A DNA stretch of 64,000 bases from Streptomyces antibioticus. Lineage in GTDB: Bacteria; Actinomycetota; Actinomycetes; Streptomycetales; Streptomycetaceae. Below are positions 7,624 through 16,320 of this stretch, in pieces (position 1 is the stretch's first letter; each line of letters starts with the position of its first letter). The stretch spans positions 186,001 to 250,000 of the forward strand of contig NZ_KQ948426.1 of NCBI RefSeq assembly GCF_001514065.1, written 5' to 3'. A model generated the notes under the pieces. It was not told the DNA's origin. It searched no databases and saw only the letters and a program-made list of their open reading frames with translations. The position numbers and the translations under genes were made by a program.

Positions 7624-9483
7624 CTACGCAGGCGTCGGGGCGGGCCCCAAGTGCCTTTCCGCGAAGTCCAGTTCCAGTCTTACCTGCTTGATCCTCTCGT
7701 CCACGACCAGCGAACCGTGGCCCGCGTCGTAGCGGTAGACCTCGTGGGTCGCTCCCCTTGTCTCCAGGCGCTTCACGTAGTTGTCGATCTGGCGGATCGG
7801 GCAGCGGGGGTCGTTGACGCCGGCCGAGATGTAGACCGGGGCCTTGACCTGGTCGACGTAGGTGAGGGGGGACGAGGCCTCGAAGCGGTCCGGGACTTCC
7901 TCCGGGGTGCCGCCCAGCAGCGTGCGGTCCATGGCCTTCAGGGCTTCCATCTCGTCGTGGTACGCCGTGACGTAGTCGGCGACCGGGACCGCCGCGATGC
8001 CGAGGGTCCACGCGTCGGGCTGGGTGCCGAGGCCGAGGAGGGTGAGGTAGCCGCCCCAGGAGCCGCCGGTGAGGATCAGGCGGGTGGGGTCGGCGAGGCC
8101 GGACGTCACCGCCCATTCCCGGACCGCCGCGATGTCCTCCAGCTCGATCAGGCCGACGCGGTGCTTGAGGGCGTCCGTCCAGGCTCGGCCGTAGCCCGTG
8201 GAGCCGCGGTAGTTGACGCGGACCACGGCGTACCCGTGGTCCACCCAGGCCGCCGGGCCCGCCGCGAACGCGTCGCTGTCGTGCCAGGTCGGGCCGCCGT
8301 GGATGTCGAAGACCGTGGGGAGCGGACCGGTCGCGCCCGCCGGCTTCTGGACCAGGGCGTGGATGCGGCCGCCGGGGCCCTCCACCCACACGTCCTCCAC
8401 CGGGACCGAACCCGGCGACTTCATGCCGGGCGGGTCGAGGACGACCGCGCCGGTCGTGGAGCGGACCGTCGAGGGCTGCGCCGCCGACGACCAGAGGTAC
8501 TCCACGCTGCCGTCGGGGCGGGCCGTCGCCCCGGAGACCGAGCCCGCCGGGGTGGGGATCTTCACCAGGTCGCGGGTCGTCAGGTCGTAGCGGAACAGCT
8601 CGCTGCGGGCCTCGAAGCTGTGGGCGATGAGCAGCCCCGTGCCGTCCGGGTACCACTCCGCGCCGACGTCGCCCGGCAGGTCGAGCGCCAGGTCCGTCTC
8701 CTCCCCCGACGCCACGTCCCACACCAGCGGCTCCCAACGCCCCCGGCGCTGGTGCCCGATGAGCAGGCGGCTGTCCCCGTCGACCGGCGCGAAGCCCAGC
8801 ACCTCCAGGCCCAGCTCCTCGGTGCCGCCCTTGGTGTCGTCCAGCTCGGCGACCGGTGTGCCGTCGAGGCGGACCACGCGCAGCGCCGAGTGCATCGCGT
8901 CGCCGTGCTCGGTGTGCTCCAGGGCGATCAGCGAGCCGTCGTGGGAGAGGTCGCCGACGCCCGCGGACTCGCGGTGGCGGTAGATCTCCACCGGGGTCTC
9001 GCCGGTGCGGGTGACATAGATCGTCGTACCGTCCTCGTCGGTCGAGCGGCCCACCACCGCCGTGCGGCCGTCACGGCCGAGAGCCAGGCCCGCCGGGTAG
9101 GAGGCGTCGAGACCGGGGGCGGCCGGTTCGTCCGGGCCGCCCTCGAAGGGCTGGCGGCGCCAGACGCCGAACTCGTCGCCGTCCTTGTCGTCGAACCACC
9201 AGATCCATGCGCCGTCCGGGGTCAGCACACCGTCCGTCGTGCCGTTCGGCCGGTCGGTGACCTGGCGCTGGGCCCCGGTGGCGCGGTCCCAGGCGTACAG
9301 CTCGTACGTCCCCGTCGCGTTCGACACGAACAGGGAGCGGTCCGGGGCGTCCTCCGCCCAGTCCGGCAGGGAGACCCGGGGCGCCCGGAAGCGCTTCTCC
9401 CACTCCGGCATCGCTTCCTGCCGTGCGCTCGGTGCGCTCTGTTCGGTCTGCTCGGGCGCGGCGGACCCGTTGCTCTCAGTCAT
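7624..9483 (-). CDS. S9 family prolyl oligopeptidase-like serine peptidase
   Basis: A 619-aa peptidase of the S9 (prolyl oligopeptidase / acylaminoacyl peptidase) family. Residues about 45-350 form the beta-propeller with repeated blades (YELYAWDRATGAQRQVT, SELFRYDLTTRDLVKI) that limits access to short peptides. The C-terminal alpha/beta-hydrolase domain carries the triad Ser475 in LTGGSWGGYLT, Asp558 in SAGVNDPRCP and His589 in YDAGHGSLV, with the oxyanion motif FDIHGGPTW near 397. There is no signal peptide, so it is cytosolic. ATG 9483 (MTESNGSAAPE) starts a short disordered leader; ATG at about 9411 (MPEWEKRF) is possible. It is transcribed alone, toward the repeat region. Confidence 0.93.
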   Translation of the reverse strand: MTESNGSAAPEQTEQSAPSARQEAMPEWEKRFRAPRVSLPDWAEDAPDRSLFVSNATGTYELYAWDRATGAQRQVTDRPNGTTDGVLTPDGAWIWWFDDKDGDEFGVWRRQPFEGGPDEPAAPGLDASYPAGLALGRDGRTAVVGRSTDEDGTTIYVTRTGETPVEIYRHRESAGVGDLSHDGSLIALEHTEHGDAMHSALRVVRLDGTPVAELDDTKGGTEELGLEVLGFAPVDGDSRLLIGHQRRGRWEPLVWDVASGEETDLALDLPGDVGAEWYPDGTGLLIAHSFEARSELFRYDLTTRDLVKIPTPAGSVSGATARPDGSVEYLWSSAAQPSTVRSTTGAVVLDPPGMKSPGSVPVEDVWVEGPGGRIHALVQKPAGATGPLPTVFDIHGGPTWHDSDAFAAGPAAWVDHGYAVVRVNYRGSTGYGRAWTDALKHRVGLIELEDIAAVREWAVTSGLADPTRLILTGGSWGGYLTLLGLGTQPDAWTLGIAAVPVADYVTAYHDEMEALKAMDRTLLGGTPEEVPDRFEASSPLTYVDQVKAPVYISAGVNDPRCPIRQIDNYVKRLETRGATHEVYRYDAGHGSLVVDERIKQVRLELDFAERHLGPAPTPA

Positions 9484-9534
9484 GGGCCCATACTGCCCGC
9501 CCGCACAGGCAAATCACGGGCGGGGTGCACAGCC

Positions 9535-9561
9535 TGTGGACAACTCATTGCCTGTGGACAA
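9535..9561 (+). promoter_or_regulatory. Pair of perfect DnaA boxes
   Basis: TGTGGACAA occurs at 9535-9543 and 9553-9561; its complement TTGTCCACA is the preferred Streptomyces DnaA box. Each is embedded in a longer identical word, CCTGTGGACAAC, 18 bases apart. The pair sits in the divergent promoter gap between the S9 peptidase and an NTF2-like gene. It may bind DnaA as a regulatory or titration site. There is no dnaA/dnaN context, so it is not oriC. Confidence 0.7.
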
Positions 9562-9610
9562 CCTGGCCGGCAGGGACCGGTTGTCAGTGGTCGGGTGCAG
9601 ACTCGTCCGC

Positions 9611-9985
9611 ATGACCGATCTGCGCAAGACAGTCGAGACGTTCTGGGCATCCGCGGAGGCCCGGGACTGGGAGACGTTCGCGGGGACGCTCGCCGCGGAC
9701 GTGGTGTACGAGCTGCCGCAGACGCGGGAGCGGATCAGTGGTCGGGAGCGGTACGTGCGGTTCAACCGGGAGTATCCGGCCGACTGGCACGTACGCATCG
9801 AGCGGATCGTCGCCGAGCCCGAGCAGGTGGTGACCTGGGGCCACTTCACGGTGGGGCTGGAGGAGATGTACGCCATCTCGTTCTTCACGGGTGACGGGGA
9901 CGGGCGGATATCCGGGATCACGGACTTCTGGCCGGAGCCGTACGAACCGCCGGCCGGGCGGGACCACCTCACCGAGCGGTACTGA
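9611..9985 (+). CDS. NTF2/SnoaL-like protein (124 aa)
   Basis: A small cone-shaped NTF2-like fold protein (SnoaL-like). It begins with the typical helix MTDLRKTVETFWASAEARDWETFAGTLAADVVYELPQTRERISG and ends with strands carrying EEMYAISFFTGDGDGRISGITDFWPE. The family includes isomerases, dehydratases and pure ligand binders; no catalytic residue set can be assigned here. ATG 9611 lies 50 bases after the second DnaA box. It could be co-transcribed with the SURF1 gene 52 bases downstream, although the functions look unrelated. Confidence 0.85.
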   Translation: MTDLRKTVETFWASAEARDWETFAGTLAADVVYELPQTRERISGRERYVRFNREYPADWHVRIERIVAEPEQVVTWGHFTVGLEEMYAISFFTGDGDGRISGITDFWPEPYEPPAGRDHLTERY

Positions 9986-10037
9986 TGGCGTCGACCCCGC
10001 GGGCCGGAGCTTCCGGGCTGCCCCGTACCGTTGAGGT

Positions 10038-10823
10038 GTGTACCGGTTTCTGCTGACGCCCCGTTGGTGGGGGATCAACGTCTTCGTGCTGATCGCCATC
10101 CCGTTCTGCGTGTTCATGGGGTCCTGGCAGCTGAGCCGCTTCGAGGAGCGGATGCAGGACCACGACCGGGCGACCACGCAGGCCGCGGCCAATGAGCGGG
10201 AGGCCGCCGCGCCGCTGGCCGAGCTGCTGCCGGTGGACCAGGAGACATCCGGGCGGCAGGCCACGGTGAGCGGGCGGTACGGCAAGCAGTTGCTGGTGCC
10301 GGGGCGGGAGCTGGACGGCAGGCGCGGGTTCTACGTGCTGACGCTGCTGCGCACCGACGGGGGCAAGGCGCTGCCGGTGGTGCGGGGCTGGCTGCCGGGC
10401 GAGGCCGACCCGGCGAAGGCGCCGGCCGCGCCGAAGGGCGAGGTCACCGTCACGGGCGCCTTGCAGGCGTCCGAGCAGCCCGGTGAGAACGGGGTCAGTG
10501 CGGGGGGCGGGCTGCCCGCGGGGCAGACCTCGGCGATCAGTGCGGCCTCGCTGGTGAACCTGGTGTCGTACGACGTGTACGACGCCTGGATCACGCTGGA
10601 CAAGGCCGACCCCGGGATGACGACGGTGCCCGCGAGCGCGCCGGCCGACAGCGGGCTGAACCTGCGGGCGTTCCAGAACCTCGGCTACACCGCCGAGTGG
10701 TTCGTGTTCGCCGGGTTCGTGGTCTTCATGTGGTTCCGGTTGGTACGCGGCGAGGTGGAGTTCGCCCGGGACGCGAAGCTGGGGCTGGTGCCCGAGGAGA
10801 GCGGGCAGCGGGCGGCTGTCTGA
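10038..10823 (+). CDS. SURF1 family protein, cytochrome oxidase biogenesis
   Basis: A 261-aa integral membrane protein of the SURF1 family, which helps assemble haem-copper cytochrome c oxidase. It has the family layout: an N-terminal helix (NVFVLIAIPFCVFMGSWQLSRFEE, with the conserved G-x-W-Q-x-x-R signature), a large extracytoplasmic domain (ATVSGRYGKQLLVPGRELDGRRGFYVLT, LPVVRGWLPG) and a C-terminal helix (WFVFAGFVVFMWFRLVRGE). The length is normal. The start is GTG at 10038 (VYRFLLTPRWWGIN), which gives the canonical N-terminus. It ends in front of a small tandem repeat and converges with the sigma-factor operon. Confidence 0.92.
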   Translation: MYRFLLTPRWWGINVFVLIAIPFCVFMGSWQLSRFEERMQDHDRATTQAAANEREAAAPLAELLPVDQETSGRQATVSGRYGKQLLVPGRELDGRRGFYVLTLLRTDGGKALPVVRGWLPGEADPAKAPAAPKGEVTVTGALQASEQPGENGVSAGGGLPAGQTSAISAASLVNLVSYDVYDAWITLDKADPGMTTVPASAPADSGLNLRAFQNLGYTAEWFVFAGFVVFMWFRLVRGEVEFARDAKLGLVPEESGQRAAV

Positions 10824-10833
10824 CACCGGGAGG

Positions 10834-10892
10834 CGACGAACGCCCCCGTCCCGTCGGCGTCCCGACGAACGTCCCCCGTCCCGTCGGCGTCC
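10834..10892 (+). repeat. 29/30-bp tandem duplication
   Basis: The block beginning CGACGAACG at 10834 and ending GGCGTCC is repeated at 10863-10892 with one inserted T. It fills the gap between two convergent genes. I see no hairpin with a T-run, so it is not a clear terminator. Confidence 0.85.
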
Positions 10893-10895
10893 GTC

Positions 10896-12050
10896 CTACG
10901 ACGCCGCCAGCACGCCCGTCCAGTACACCGTCCCCGCGCACGCGTTGTTCACCGTCGTCGTGGCGGCCGCCACTCCGCCCTCGGCGGAGTTGGTGATGGT
11001 GACGCTGCCGTCCGCCGTGCCGCCGTCCTCCCTGACGAGCTGGGTGGTGGTGCCGGTGTCGCCGCCGGTGGAGGTGCCCTCCGTGGTGGTGCCGGGGGTC
11101 TCGCTCGGGGACGGGTCCGGCGTCGGGTCCGGGGTCGGGTCCGGGTCGCCGCCCTGGATGGGGCAGGTCTCCTTGGGGACCCAGGCGAACTTCACGTCGT
11201 AGGAGGCGCCGGGCTGGAGGACCAGGGAGGCGAGCTCCGTGGACGGGTCCGGCAGGGAGGGCGCGGCGTCACCGGCGGTGTGGCGGGCCTGGCCGACCTT
11301 GGAGTAGTCCGCCGCTCCCGCCACCGCGAGGGTGATCGAGCCGGGGCCCGCGATCGTGCAGGCGGCCGTGGCGGTGTTGGTGTAGCGGAAGGTGCCGTAG
11401 ACCACGCCGGAGGCGTCCGGGGCGGCGGAGTTGGCCGTCGCCGAGCCGAGGTCCGTGGCCGTACAGGCGGGGACGCCGACGGTGCTGGCCGCGGACGGGT
11501 CGCCGGCACCGGCACTGCCGCCGCCGGTGGAGGAGCCCTTGCTGTCCTTGTCGCCCTTGTCCTTGCCCTCGACCTTGCCGGAGCTGCCCCCGGAGGTGGA
11601 CTCGCCGCCGTCAGGGTTCTTGCCCTGGGTCGCGCCGCCCTGGGCCTGTGAGGAGAGGCCGGCGTTCTGCGGGTCGGCGTCGGAGCCGGTGGCGCCGGAG
11701 ACGTGCAGCAGGGCCGGGACGGCGGTGCCGATGAAGAGCGCCGCGGCGGCCATGCCCACCAGGGCCTGCCGCTTGCGGGCCCGGCGGGCGGGCACCGCCT
11801 GCCGCAGGTGGTCCAGCGTGCCGTCGCGTGGTTCGATCTCCTGGACCGCCTGGTGGAGCATGCGGCGCAGTGCCAGCTCGTCCGAGTCGAACCCTTCGTG
11901 GGGGCTCTGGTCGTCGAGGCCGTGGTTCACAGTTCCGTTCCCAGCGTGTGATTGCTTCGGGGTGTCCTGCCCGTCCCCGCCCGGCTCGTGCCAGTCGAAG
12001 GGACGGTGCAGGTGGCGCCGCCCGTCCCGGCCTTCGTGGTCCCCGCTCAT
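10896..12050 (-). CDS. Membrane-anchored protein coupled to the ECF sigma factor
   Basis: A 384-aa protein whose start (12050) overlaps the sigma-factor stop in an ATGA, which implies translational coupling. Residues about 50-95 are a charged cytoplasmic segment (DELALRRMLHQAVQEIEPRDGTLDHLRQAVPARRARKR). One membrane helix (ALVGMAAAALFIGTAVPALLHV) follows, then a Ser/Gly/Lys-rich linker and an extracytoplasmic domain with four cysteines (PACTAT, AACTIAG, KETCPIQ, NNACAGT). The position suggests a sigma-control partner, but there is no HxxxCxxC zinc anti-sigma motif. The outer domain looks beta-sandwich-like with Ser/Thr/Asp-Pro repeats (DPTPDPTPDP). The role as sensor or anti-sigma factor is inference only. 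Confidence 0.8.
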   Translation of the reverse strand: MSGDHEGRDGRRHLHRPFDWHEPGGDGQDTPKQSHAGNGTVNHGLDDQSPHEGFDSDELALRRMLHQAVQEIEPRDGTLDHLRQAVPARRARKRQALVGMAAAALFIGTAVPALLHVSGATGSDADPQNAGLSSQAQGGATQGKNPDGGESTSGGSSGKVEGKDKGDKDSKGSSTGGGSAGAGDPSAASTVGVPACTATDLGSATANSAAPDASGVVYGTFRYTNTATAACTIAGPGSITLAVAGAADYSKVGQARHTAGDAAPSLPDPSTELASLVLQPGASYDVKFAWVPKETCPIQGGDPDPTPDPTPDPSPSETPGTTTEGTSTGGDTGTTTQLVREDGGTADGSVTITNSAEGGVAAATTTVNNACAGTVYWTGVLAAS

Positions 12051-12721
12051 GCCGTCGCCTCCATGGCGACGCGCAGCGCGGCGATGCCACGGGAGCCGTA
12101 CGCCTTCACCGAGCCCAGGGATATCCCGAGCGTCTCGGCGACCTGCGCCTCGGTCATGTCCGCGAAGTAGCGCAGGACGAGGACCTCGCGCTGGCGGCGC
12201 TGGAGTCCCTTCATCGCCTTGATGAGGGAGTCGCGCTCCAGCTGGTCGTAGGCCCCCTCCTCGGCGCTCGCCATGTCCGGCATCGGCTTGGACAGCAGCT
12301 TCAGTCCGAGGATGCGGCGGCGCAGGGCCGAGCGGGAGAGGTTGACGACCGTCTGGCGCAGGTACGCGAGCGTCTTGTCGCGGTCACGGACGCGTTTGCG
12401 CGCGGAGTGGACGCGGATGAAGGCCTCCTGGACGACGTCCTCGCAGGAGGCGGTGTCGTCGAGGAGGAGGGCGGCGAGACGCAGCAGGGAGCTGTAGTGC
12501 GCCCGGTACGTCTCGGTGAGGTGGTCGACGGTCGTGCCGGCCGCCGTGGCGTCCTCGGCGCCGTCGCGCTGGTTCGGGATGCGGGCGGGCCGCGCTGCGG
12601 GCATGGGCGCGATCACCGGCATGCCGCCGGGCGCGCCGGGCATGCGGGGTCGTAGGGCTGCGGGGCGGGGCCGAAGGGCCGTACCGCCACGTGCCGCGCT
12701 GAAGTCGAGTACCTCTGCCAC
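12047..12721 (-). CDS. ECF (SigE-like family) RNA polymerase sigma factor
   Basis: A 224-aa extracytoplasmic-function sigma factor. Region 2 is LTETYRAHYSSLLRLAALLLDDTASCEDVVQEAFIRVHS, and region 4 is LQRRQREVLVLRYFADMTEAQVAETLGISLGSVKAYGSRGIAALR, whose helix-turn-helix reads the -35 element. The segment SRSALRRRIL between them is region 2.4/linker. About 65 residues rich in Pro, Ala and Arg precede region 2, longer than usual for this family. The start is ATG 12721 (MAEVLDFSAARGG). The next gene overlaps it by four bases and is probably its regulator or sensor. Confidence 0.92.
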   Translation of the reverse strand: MAEVLDFSAARGGTALRPRPAALRPRMPGAPGGMPVIAPMPAARPARIPNQRDGAEDATAAGTTVDHLTETYRAHYSSLLRLAALLLDDTASCEDVVQEAFIRVHSARKRVRDRDKTLAYLRQTVVNLSRSALRRRILGLKLLSKPMPDMASAEEGAYDQLERDSLIKAMKGLQRRQREVLVLRYFADMTEAQVAETLGISLGSVKAYGSRGIAALRVAMEATA

Positions 12722-12876
12722 GCCAGTTGGACACGCCTACCCCCATGAGGGTTGTACGTGCCGGACGTCACTTTTGCGTCGTCTCTCGCGACCGGCCGTC
12801 TGGTGTCAGGCAGCACAACTGACCGTGCGTCGAACGCCCTCATGCCTACCCGCTCTTCCCCTATGTCCCGAATGAT

Positions 12877-12896
12877 CGAGGTGTCCCCACACCTCG
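12877..12896. repeat. Perfect inverted repeat with CCCC loop
   Basis: CGAGGTGT (12877-12884) and ACACCTCG (12889-12896) pair perfectly around CCCC. It has no adjacent T-run. It could be an operator of the sigma operon or a transcript hairpin. Confidence 0.6.
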
Positions 12897-12937
12897 TACC
12901 GCATCCCCGCAAGCCCTCAAGGGCGTTCGCAAAGACG

Positions 12938-12973
12938 CTCCCCGCCCTTCGCGCGGTTGCGGAGAGCGGGGAG
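12938..12973 (-). terminator. Probable terminator of the lysC-asd operon
   Basis: CTCCCCGC (12938-12945) pairs with GCGGGGAG (12966-12973) around a 20-base loop. Read on the minus strand it lies about 115 bases after the asd stop and is followed by GCGTCTTTGCG. The U-tract is weak, as is usual in high-GC genomes. Confidence 0.45.
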
Positions 12974-13087
12974 GAAAATCTTCGGACGACAACGACGTCC
13001 GCAGCAAGTGGTCCGGACCATCGACCGGCTCACACTTGGTTCACAGATCTTACAAACCGGCCGCGCTCAGCCGCCCTTGAATTCGAG

Positions 13088-14146
13088 TCAGCCGCTCTTG
13101 AGTTCGGCCGCGACCAGCTCGGCGATCTGCGCGGTGTTCAGCGCCGCGCCCTTGCGCAGGTTGTCACCGCACACGAAGAGTTCGAGGGCGGTCGGGTCGT
13201 CGAGCGCCCGGCGCACCCGTCCCACCCAGGTGGGATCGGTGCCGACGACGTCGGCGGGCGTCGGGAACTCCCCGGCCGCCGGGTTGTCGAACAGCACGAC
13301 GCCCGGCGCGGTGGCGATGATCTCCCGCGCCTTGGCGACGGTGACCTCGCCCTCGAAGCGGGCGTGGACGGTCAGCGAGTGCGTGGTGACCACCGGGACC
13401 CGCACACAGGTGACGGCGACGGGCAGTTCGGGCAGGCCGAGGATCTTGCGGGACTCGTCCCGCACCTTCATCTCCTCCGACGACCAGCCGTCCTCGCGCA
13501 GCGATCCGGCCCACGGCACGACGTTCAGCGCGACGGGCTCCGGGAACGGCCCGGTGTTGTCGCCCACGGCCCGGCGTACGTCCCCGGGGTGCGTCCCCAG
13601 TTCCGTACCGGCGACCAGGGCGAGCTGCTGCCGCAGCGTCTCCACGCCGGCGCGACCCGCCCCGCTCACCGCCTGGTACGACGACACCACCAGCTCGCGC
13701 AGCCCGAACTCGGCGTGCAGCGCGCCCAGGGCGACGATCATCGACAGGGTCGTGCAGTTCGGGTTGGCGATGATGCCGCGCGGCCGCACCCGGGCGGCGT
13801 GCGGATTGACCTCGGGGACCACGAGGGGCACTTCCGGGTCCATCCGGAAGGCGCCCGAGTTGTCCACGACGATCGCCCCGCGCGCCGCGGCGATCGGCGC
13901 CCACTGCGCGGAGACCTCGTCGGGTACGTCGAACATGGCGACGTCGACCCCGTCGAAGGCCTCCTCGGTGAGGGCCACGACCTCGACCTCCGTGCCGCGC
14001 ACGGCCAGCTTGCGGCCGGCCGAGCGCGGCGAGGCGATCAGACGGATCTCGCCCCAGATGTCCGCGTGCTGGGACAGGATCTGGAGCATGACCGTGCCGA
14101 CGGCCCCGGTCGCTCCCACGACCGCGAGCGTCGGTGGGCTGGTCAT
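13088..14146 (-). CDS. asd: Aspartate-semialdehyde dehydrogenase
   Basis: The second step of the aspartate family pathway: NADPH-dependent reduction of aspartyl phosphate to aspartate semialdehyde, on the way to lysine, diaminopimelate, threonine and methionine. The 352-aa protein has the Rossmann start [19 protein letters not shown] and catalytic Cys131 in [12 protein letters not shown]. The later block [16 protein letters not shown] and His256-region [15 protein letters not shown] are also present. Length matches the bacterial family. The ATG start overlaps the lysC stop (ATGA at 14143-14146), so the two are coupled in one operon. Confidence 0.97.
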   Translation of the reverse strand: MTSPPTLAVVGATGAVGTVMLQILSQHADIWGEIRLIASPRSAGRKLAVRGTEVEVVALTEEAFDGVDVAMFDVPDEVSAQWAPIAAARGAIVVDNSGAFRMDPEVPLVVPEVNPHAARVRPRGIIANPNCTTLSMIVALGALHAEFGLRELVVSSYQAVSGAGRAGVETLRQQLALVAGTELGTHPGDVRRAVGDNTGPFPEPVALNVVPWAGSLREDGWSSEEMKVRDESRKILGLPELPVAVTCVRVPVVTTHSLTVHARFEGEVTVAKAREIIATAPGVVLFDNPAAGEFPTPADVVGTDPTWVGRVRRALDDPTALELFVCGDNLRKGAALNTAQIAELVAAELKSG

Positions 14147-15420
14147 CGCCCGGTGCCTCCGTAGACGACGGCCTCGTCGCTGTCGGAGTCGAGCCCGAAG
14201 GCGGTGTGGACGGCGCGGACGGCCTCGTTGACGTCGTCGGCGCGGGTGACGACCGAGATGCGGATCTCGGAGGTCGAGATCAGCTCGATGTTCACGCCCG
14301 CCTCGGACAGCGCCTCGAAGAAGGTCGCGGTCACGCCCGGGTTGGTCTTCATGCCGGCGCCGACGAGGGAGATCTTGCCGATCTGGTCGTCGTAGCGCAG
14401 CGACTCGAAGCCGATGCCCTCCTTGTGCTTCTCCAGGGCGTCGATGGCCTTGCGGCCCTCGGCCTTGGGGAGGGTGAAGGAGATGTCCGTCAGACCGGTG
14501 GAGGCGGCGGACACGTTCTGCACGATCATGTCGATGTTGATCTCGGCGTCGGAGATCGCCCGGAAGATCGTGGCGGCCTCGCCCGGCTTGTCCGGCACGC
14601 CGACGACCGTCACCTTGGCCTCGGAGGTGTCGTGCGCGACACCGGAGATGATGGCCTGCTCCACCGGCTTGTCTCCCTGCTTGATGGGCTCACTGCTGAC
14701 CCACGTGCCCTGCAGCCCGCTGAAGCTGGACCGGACGTGGATCGGGATGTTGTAGCGGCGGGCGTACTCCACACAGCGGTGGAGCAGCACCTTGGAACCG
14801 GAGGCCGCGAGCTCCAGCATGTCCTCGAAGGAGATCCAGTCGATCTTCTTCGCCTTCTTCACCACGCGCGGGTCGGCGGTGAACACGCCGTCCACGTCGG
14901 TGTAGATCTCGCACACCTCGGCGTCGAGGGCGGCGGCCAGCGCCACGGCCGTGGTGTCGGAACCACCGCGGCCGAGCGTGGTGATGTCCTTCTTGTCCTG
15001 GCTGACGCCCTGGAAGCCCGCGACGATGGCGATGTTGCCCTTGTCGAGGGACTCCCGGATGCGGCCCGGCGTGACGTCGATGATCCGCGCTTTGTTGTGG
15101 ACCGAGTCGGTGATGACACCCGCCTGGCTGCCGGTGAACGACTGGGCCTCGTGGCCCAGGTTTTTGATCGCCATGGCCAGCAGGGCCATGGAGATACGCT
15201 CTCCGGCGGTCAGCAGCATGTCGAACTCACGCCCGGCAGGCATCGGGGATACCTGCTCGGCGAGATCGATCAGCTCGTCCGTCGTGTCGCCCATCGCGGA
15301 AACGACGACGACCACCTGGTGGCCGTTCTTCTTCGCTTCCACGATCCGCTTGGCGACGCGCTTGATGCCCTCGGCATCGGCTACGGAGGAGCCTCCGTAC
15401 TTCTGCACGACAAGGCCCAC
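14143..15420 (-). CDS. lysC: Aspartokinase
   Basis: Phosphorylates L-aspartate as the committed step of the aspartate pathway. The 425-aa protein begins [26 protein letters not shown], with the kinase signature KYGGSS. It contains [16 protein letters not shown] and [18 protein letters not shown] in the catalytic domain, and ends with two ACT domains ([21 protein letters not shown] and [24 protein letters not shown]) for lysine/threonine feedback. GTG 15420 has AGGAG five bases upstream. In related actinobacteria an internal start gives a beta subunit equal to the ACT part; that cannot be shown here. It leads the lysC-asd operon. Confidence 0.97.
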   Translation of the reverse strand: MGLVVQKYGGSSVADAEGIKRVAKRIVEAKKNGHQVVVVVSAMGDTTDELIDLAEQVSPMPAGREFDMLLTAGERISMALLAMAIKNLGHEAQSFTGSQAGVITDSVHNKARIIDVTPGRIRESLDKGNIAIVAGFQGVSQDKKDITTLGRGGSDTTAVALAAALDAEVCEIYTDVDGVFTADPRVVKKAKKIDWISFEDMLELAASGSKVLLHRCVEYARRYNIPIHVRSSFSGLQGTWVSSEPIKQGDKPVEQAIISGVAHDTSEAKVTVVGVPDKPGEAATIFRAISDAEINIDMIVQNVSAASTGLTDISFTLPKAEGRKAIDALEKHKEGIGFESLRYDDQIGKISLVGAGMKTNPGVTATFFEALSEAGVNIELISTSEIRISVVTRADDVNEAVRAVHTAFGLDSDSDEAVVYGGTGR

Positions 15421-15452
15421 GTGCGCTCCTCGCTCAGTCAGTCACTATCCGC

Positions 15453-15466
15453 ACATACGCATATGT
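15453..15466. promoter_or_regulatory. Inverted repeat upstream of lysC
   Basis: ACATA (15453-15457) and TATGT (15462-15466) flank CGCA, with further flanking CGCA/TGCG complementarity. It lies 33-46 bases before the lysC start on the minus strand. It could be an operator, or part of the lysC leader. The evidence is only symmetry and position. Confidence 0.3.
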
Positions 15467-15636
15467 ACTGCGGTCGGCTCAGTCTAACGAGCGTCCGAAA
15501 TCGACCTTCGTGAAACCACATGGTGAGACCTGGACGCCCAGCACGACCCTGCCCACCCGGACGATGAACACTCGGCAAAGTGGGCCAGGTCACCCGCCAC
15601 CGGCCGTCTTTAAACTTCAAGCACTAGGGTTCGCCT

Positions 15637-16320
15637 GTGCGCGTACTGCTGGTGGAAGACGATGAGCCGGTCGCCGAGTCGCTCCGGCGCGGACTGCTGC
15701 GCTACGGCTTCGAGGTGGCCTGGGTCACCACGGGCGAGGCGGCCCTCGGTCACGAGGAGCCCTACGACGTCGTACTCCTCGATCTCGGTCTGCCCGACAC
15801 CGACGGTCTCGACGTGTGCAAGGCGCTGCGCGAGCGCGGGAACGTGCCGATCATCGTGATCAGCGCGCGCAGCGACGAGACGGACCGGGTGGTCGGCCTG
15901 GAGCTCGGCGCGGACGACTACGTCTCCAAGCCGTTCGGGGTGCGGGAGGTCATCGCGCGGATAAGGGCGGTGATGCGCCGCGCCCAGCCGCGCACCGAGG
16001 CGGCGGCCGGTCCCGACCGCTACGGCAGCCGCCTCACCATCGACCGCAAGGCGGCCCGGGTCCGGCTGGACGGCGCGGAGGTGGCCCTCGCCCCGAAGGA
16101 GTACGACCTCCTGTCCTTCCTCACCGAGGAGCCGGGCGCGCTGATGTCGCGCGAGCAGATCATGGAAGCGGTCTGGGACGCGAACTGGTTCGGCCCGACG
16201 AAGACCCTCGACGTCCATGTGGCGGCGCTGCGGCGGAAGCTGGCGGGCGCGATCACCATCGAAGCCGTCCGGGGCGTGGGCTTCCGGCTGGAGATCGCTC
16301 GGGACTCCTCGGCCTCATGA
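15637..16320 (+). CDS. OmpR/PhoB-family response regulator
   Basis: A 227-aa two-component regulator. The receiver domain (1-115) has the acidic pocket VEDDEP, the phospho-acceptor Asp in VLLDLGLPDTDG and the conserved Lys in ADDYVSKPFG. The C-terminal winged helix (about 130-222) shows VALAPKEYDLLSFL and the wing KTLDVHVAALRRKL ... EAVRGVGFRLE, typical of OmpR proteins. The start is GTG 15637. TAGGGT, a good -10 match, ends seven bases before it, so the mRNA may be leaderless. Its stop overlaps the kinase start in an ATGA, which makes the pair an operon. Confidence 0.95.
   Translation: MRVLLVEDDEPVAESLRRGLLRYGFEVAWVTTGEAALGHEEPYDVVLLDLGLPDTDGLDVCKALRERGNVPIIVISARSDETDRVVGLELGADDYVSKPFGVREVIARIRAVMRRAQPRTEAAAGPDRYGSRLTIDRKAARVRLDGAEVALAPKEYDLLSFLTEEPGALMSREQIMEAVWDANWFGPTKTLDVHVAALRRKLAGAITIEAVRGVGFRLEIARDSSAS

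Larger units (their letters stand above)
12722..13087. other. Intergenic region upstream of the sigma operon
   Basis: These 366 bases separate asd (ending here) from the sigma-factor gene (starting here), both on the minus strand. They hold a probable asd terminator (12938-12973), a compact hairpin (12877-12896) and, near 12722, the sigma operon's upstream region. I found no gene and no confident -10/-35 pair. Confidence 0.6.

Noticed and set aside
5177-8737. Minus-strand open frame of 1186 codons across the two-RCK gene
   Set aside because: It is antisense to a well-supported gene, very rich in Arg, Pro and His, and has no domain; long antisense frames are normal at this GC content.
9535-9561. 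Chromosomal replication origin
   Set aside because: Only two DnaA boxes, with no dnaA, dnaN or gyrB nearby and no box cluster.
12957-14231. Plus-strand open frame of 424 codons across asd
   Set aside because: Antisense to asd, which has all its catalytic motifs; the frame has Ser/Thr/Arg-rich shadow composition.
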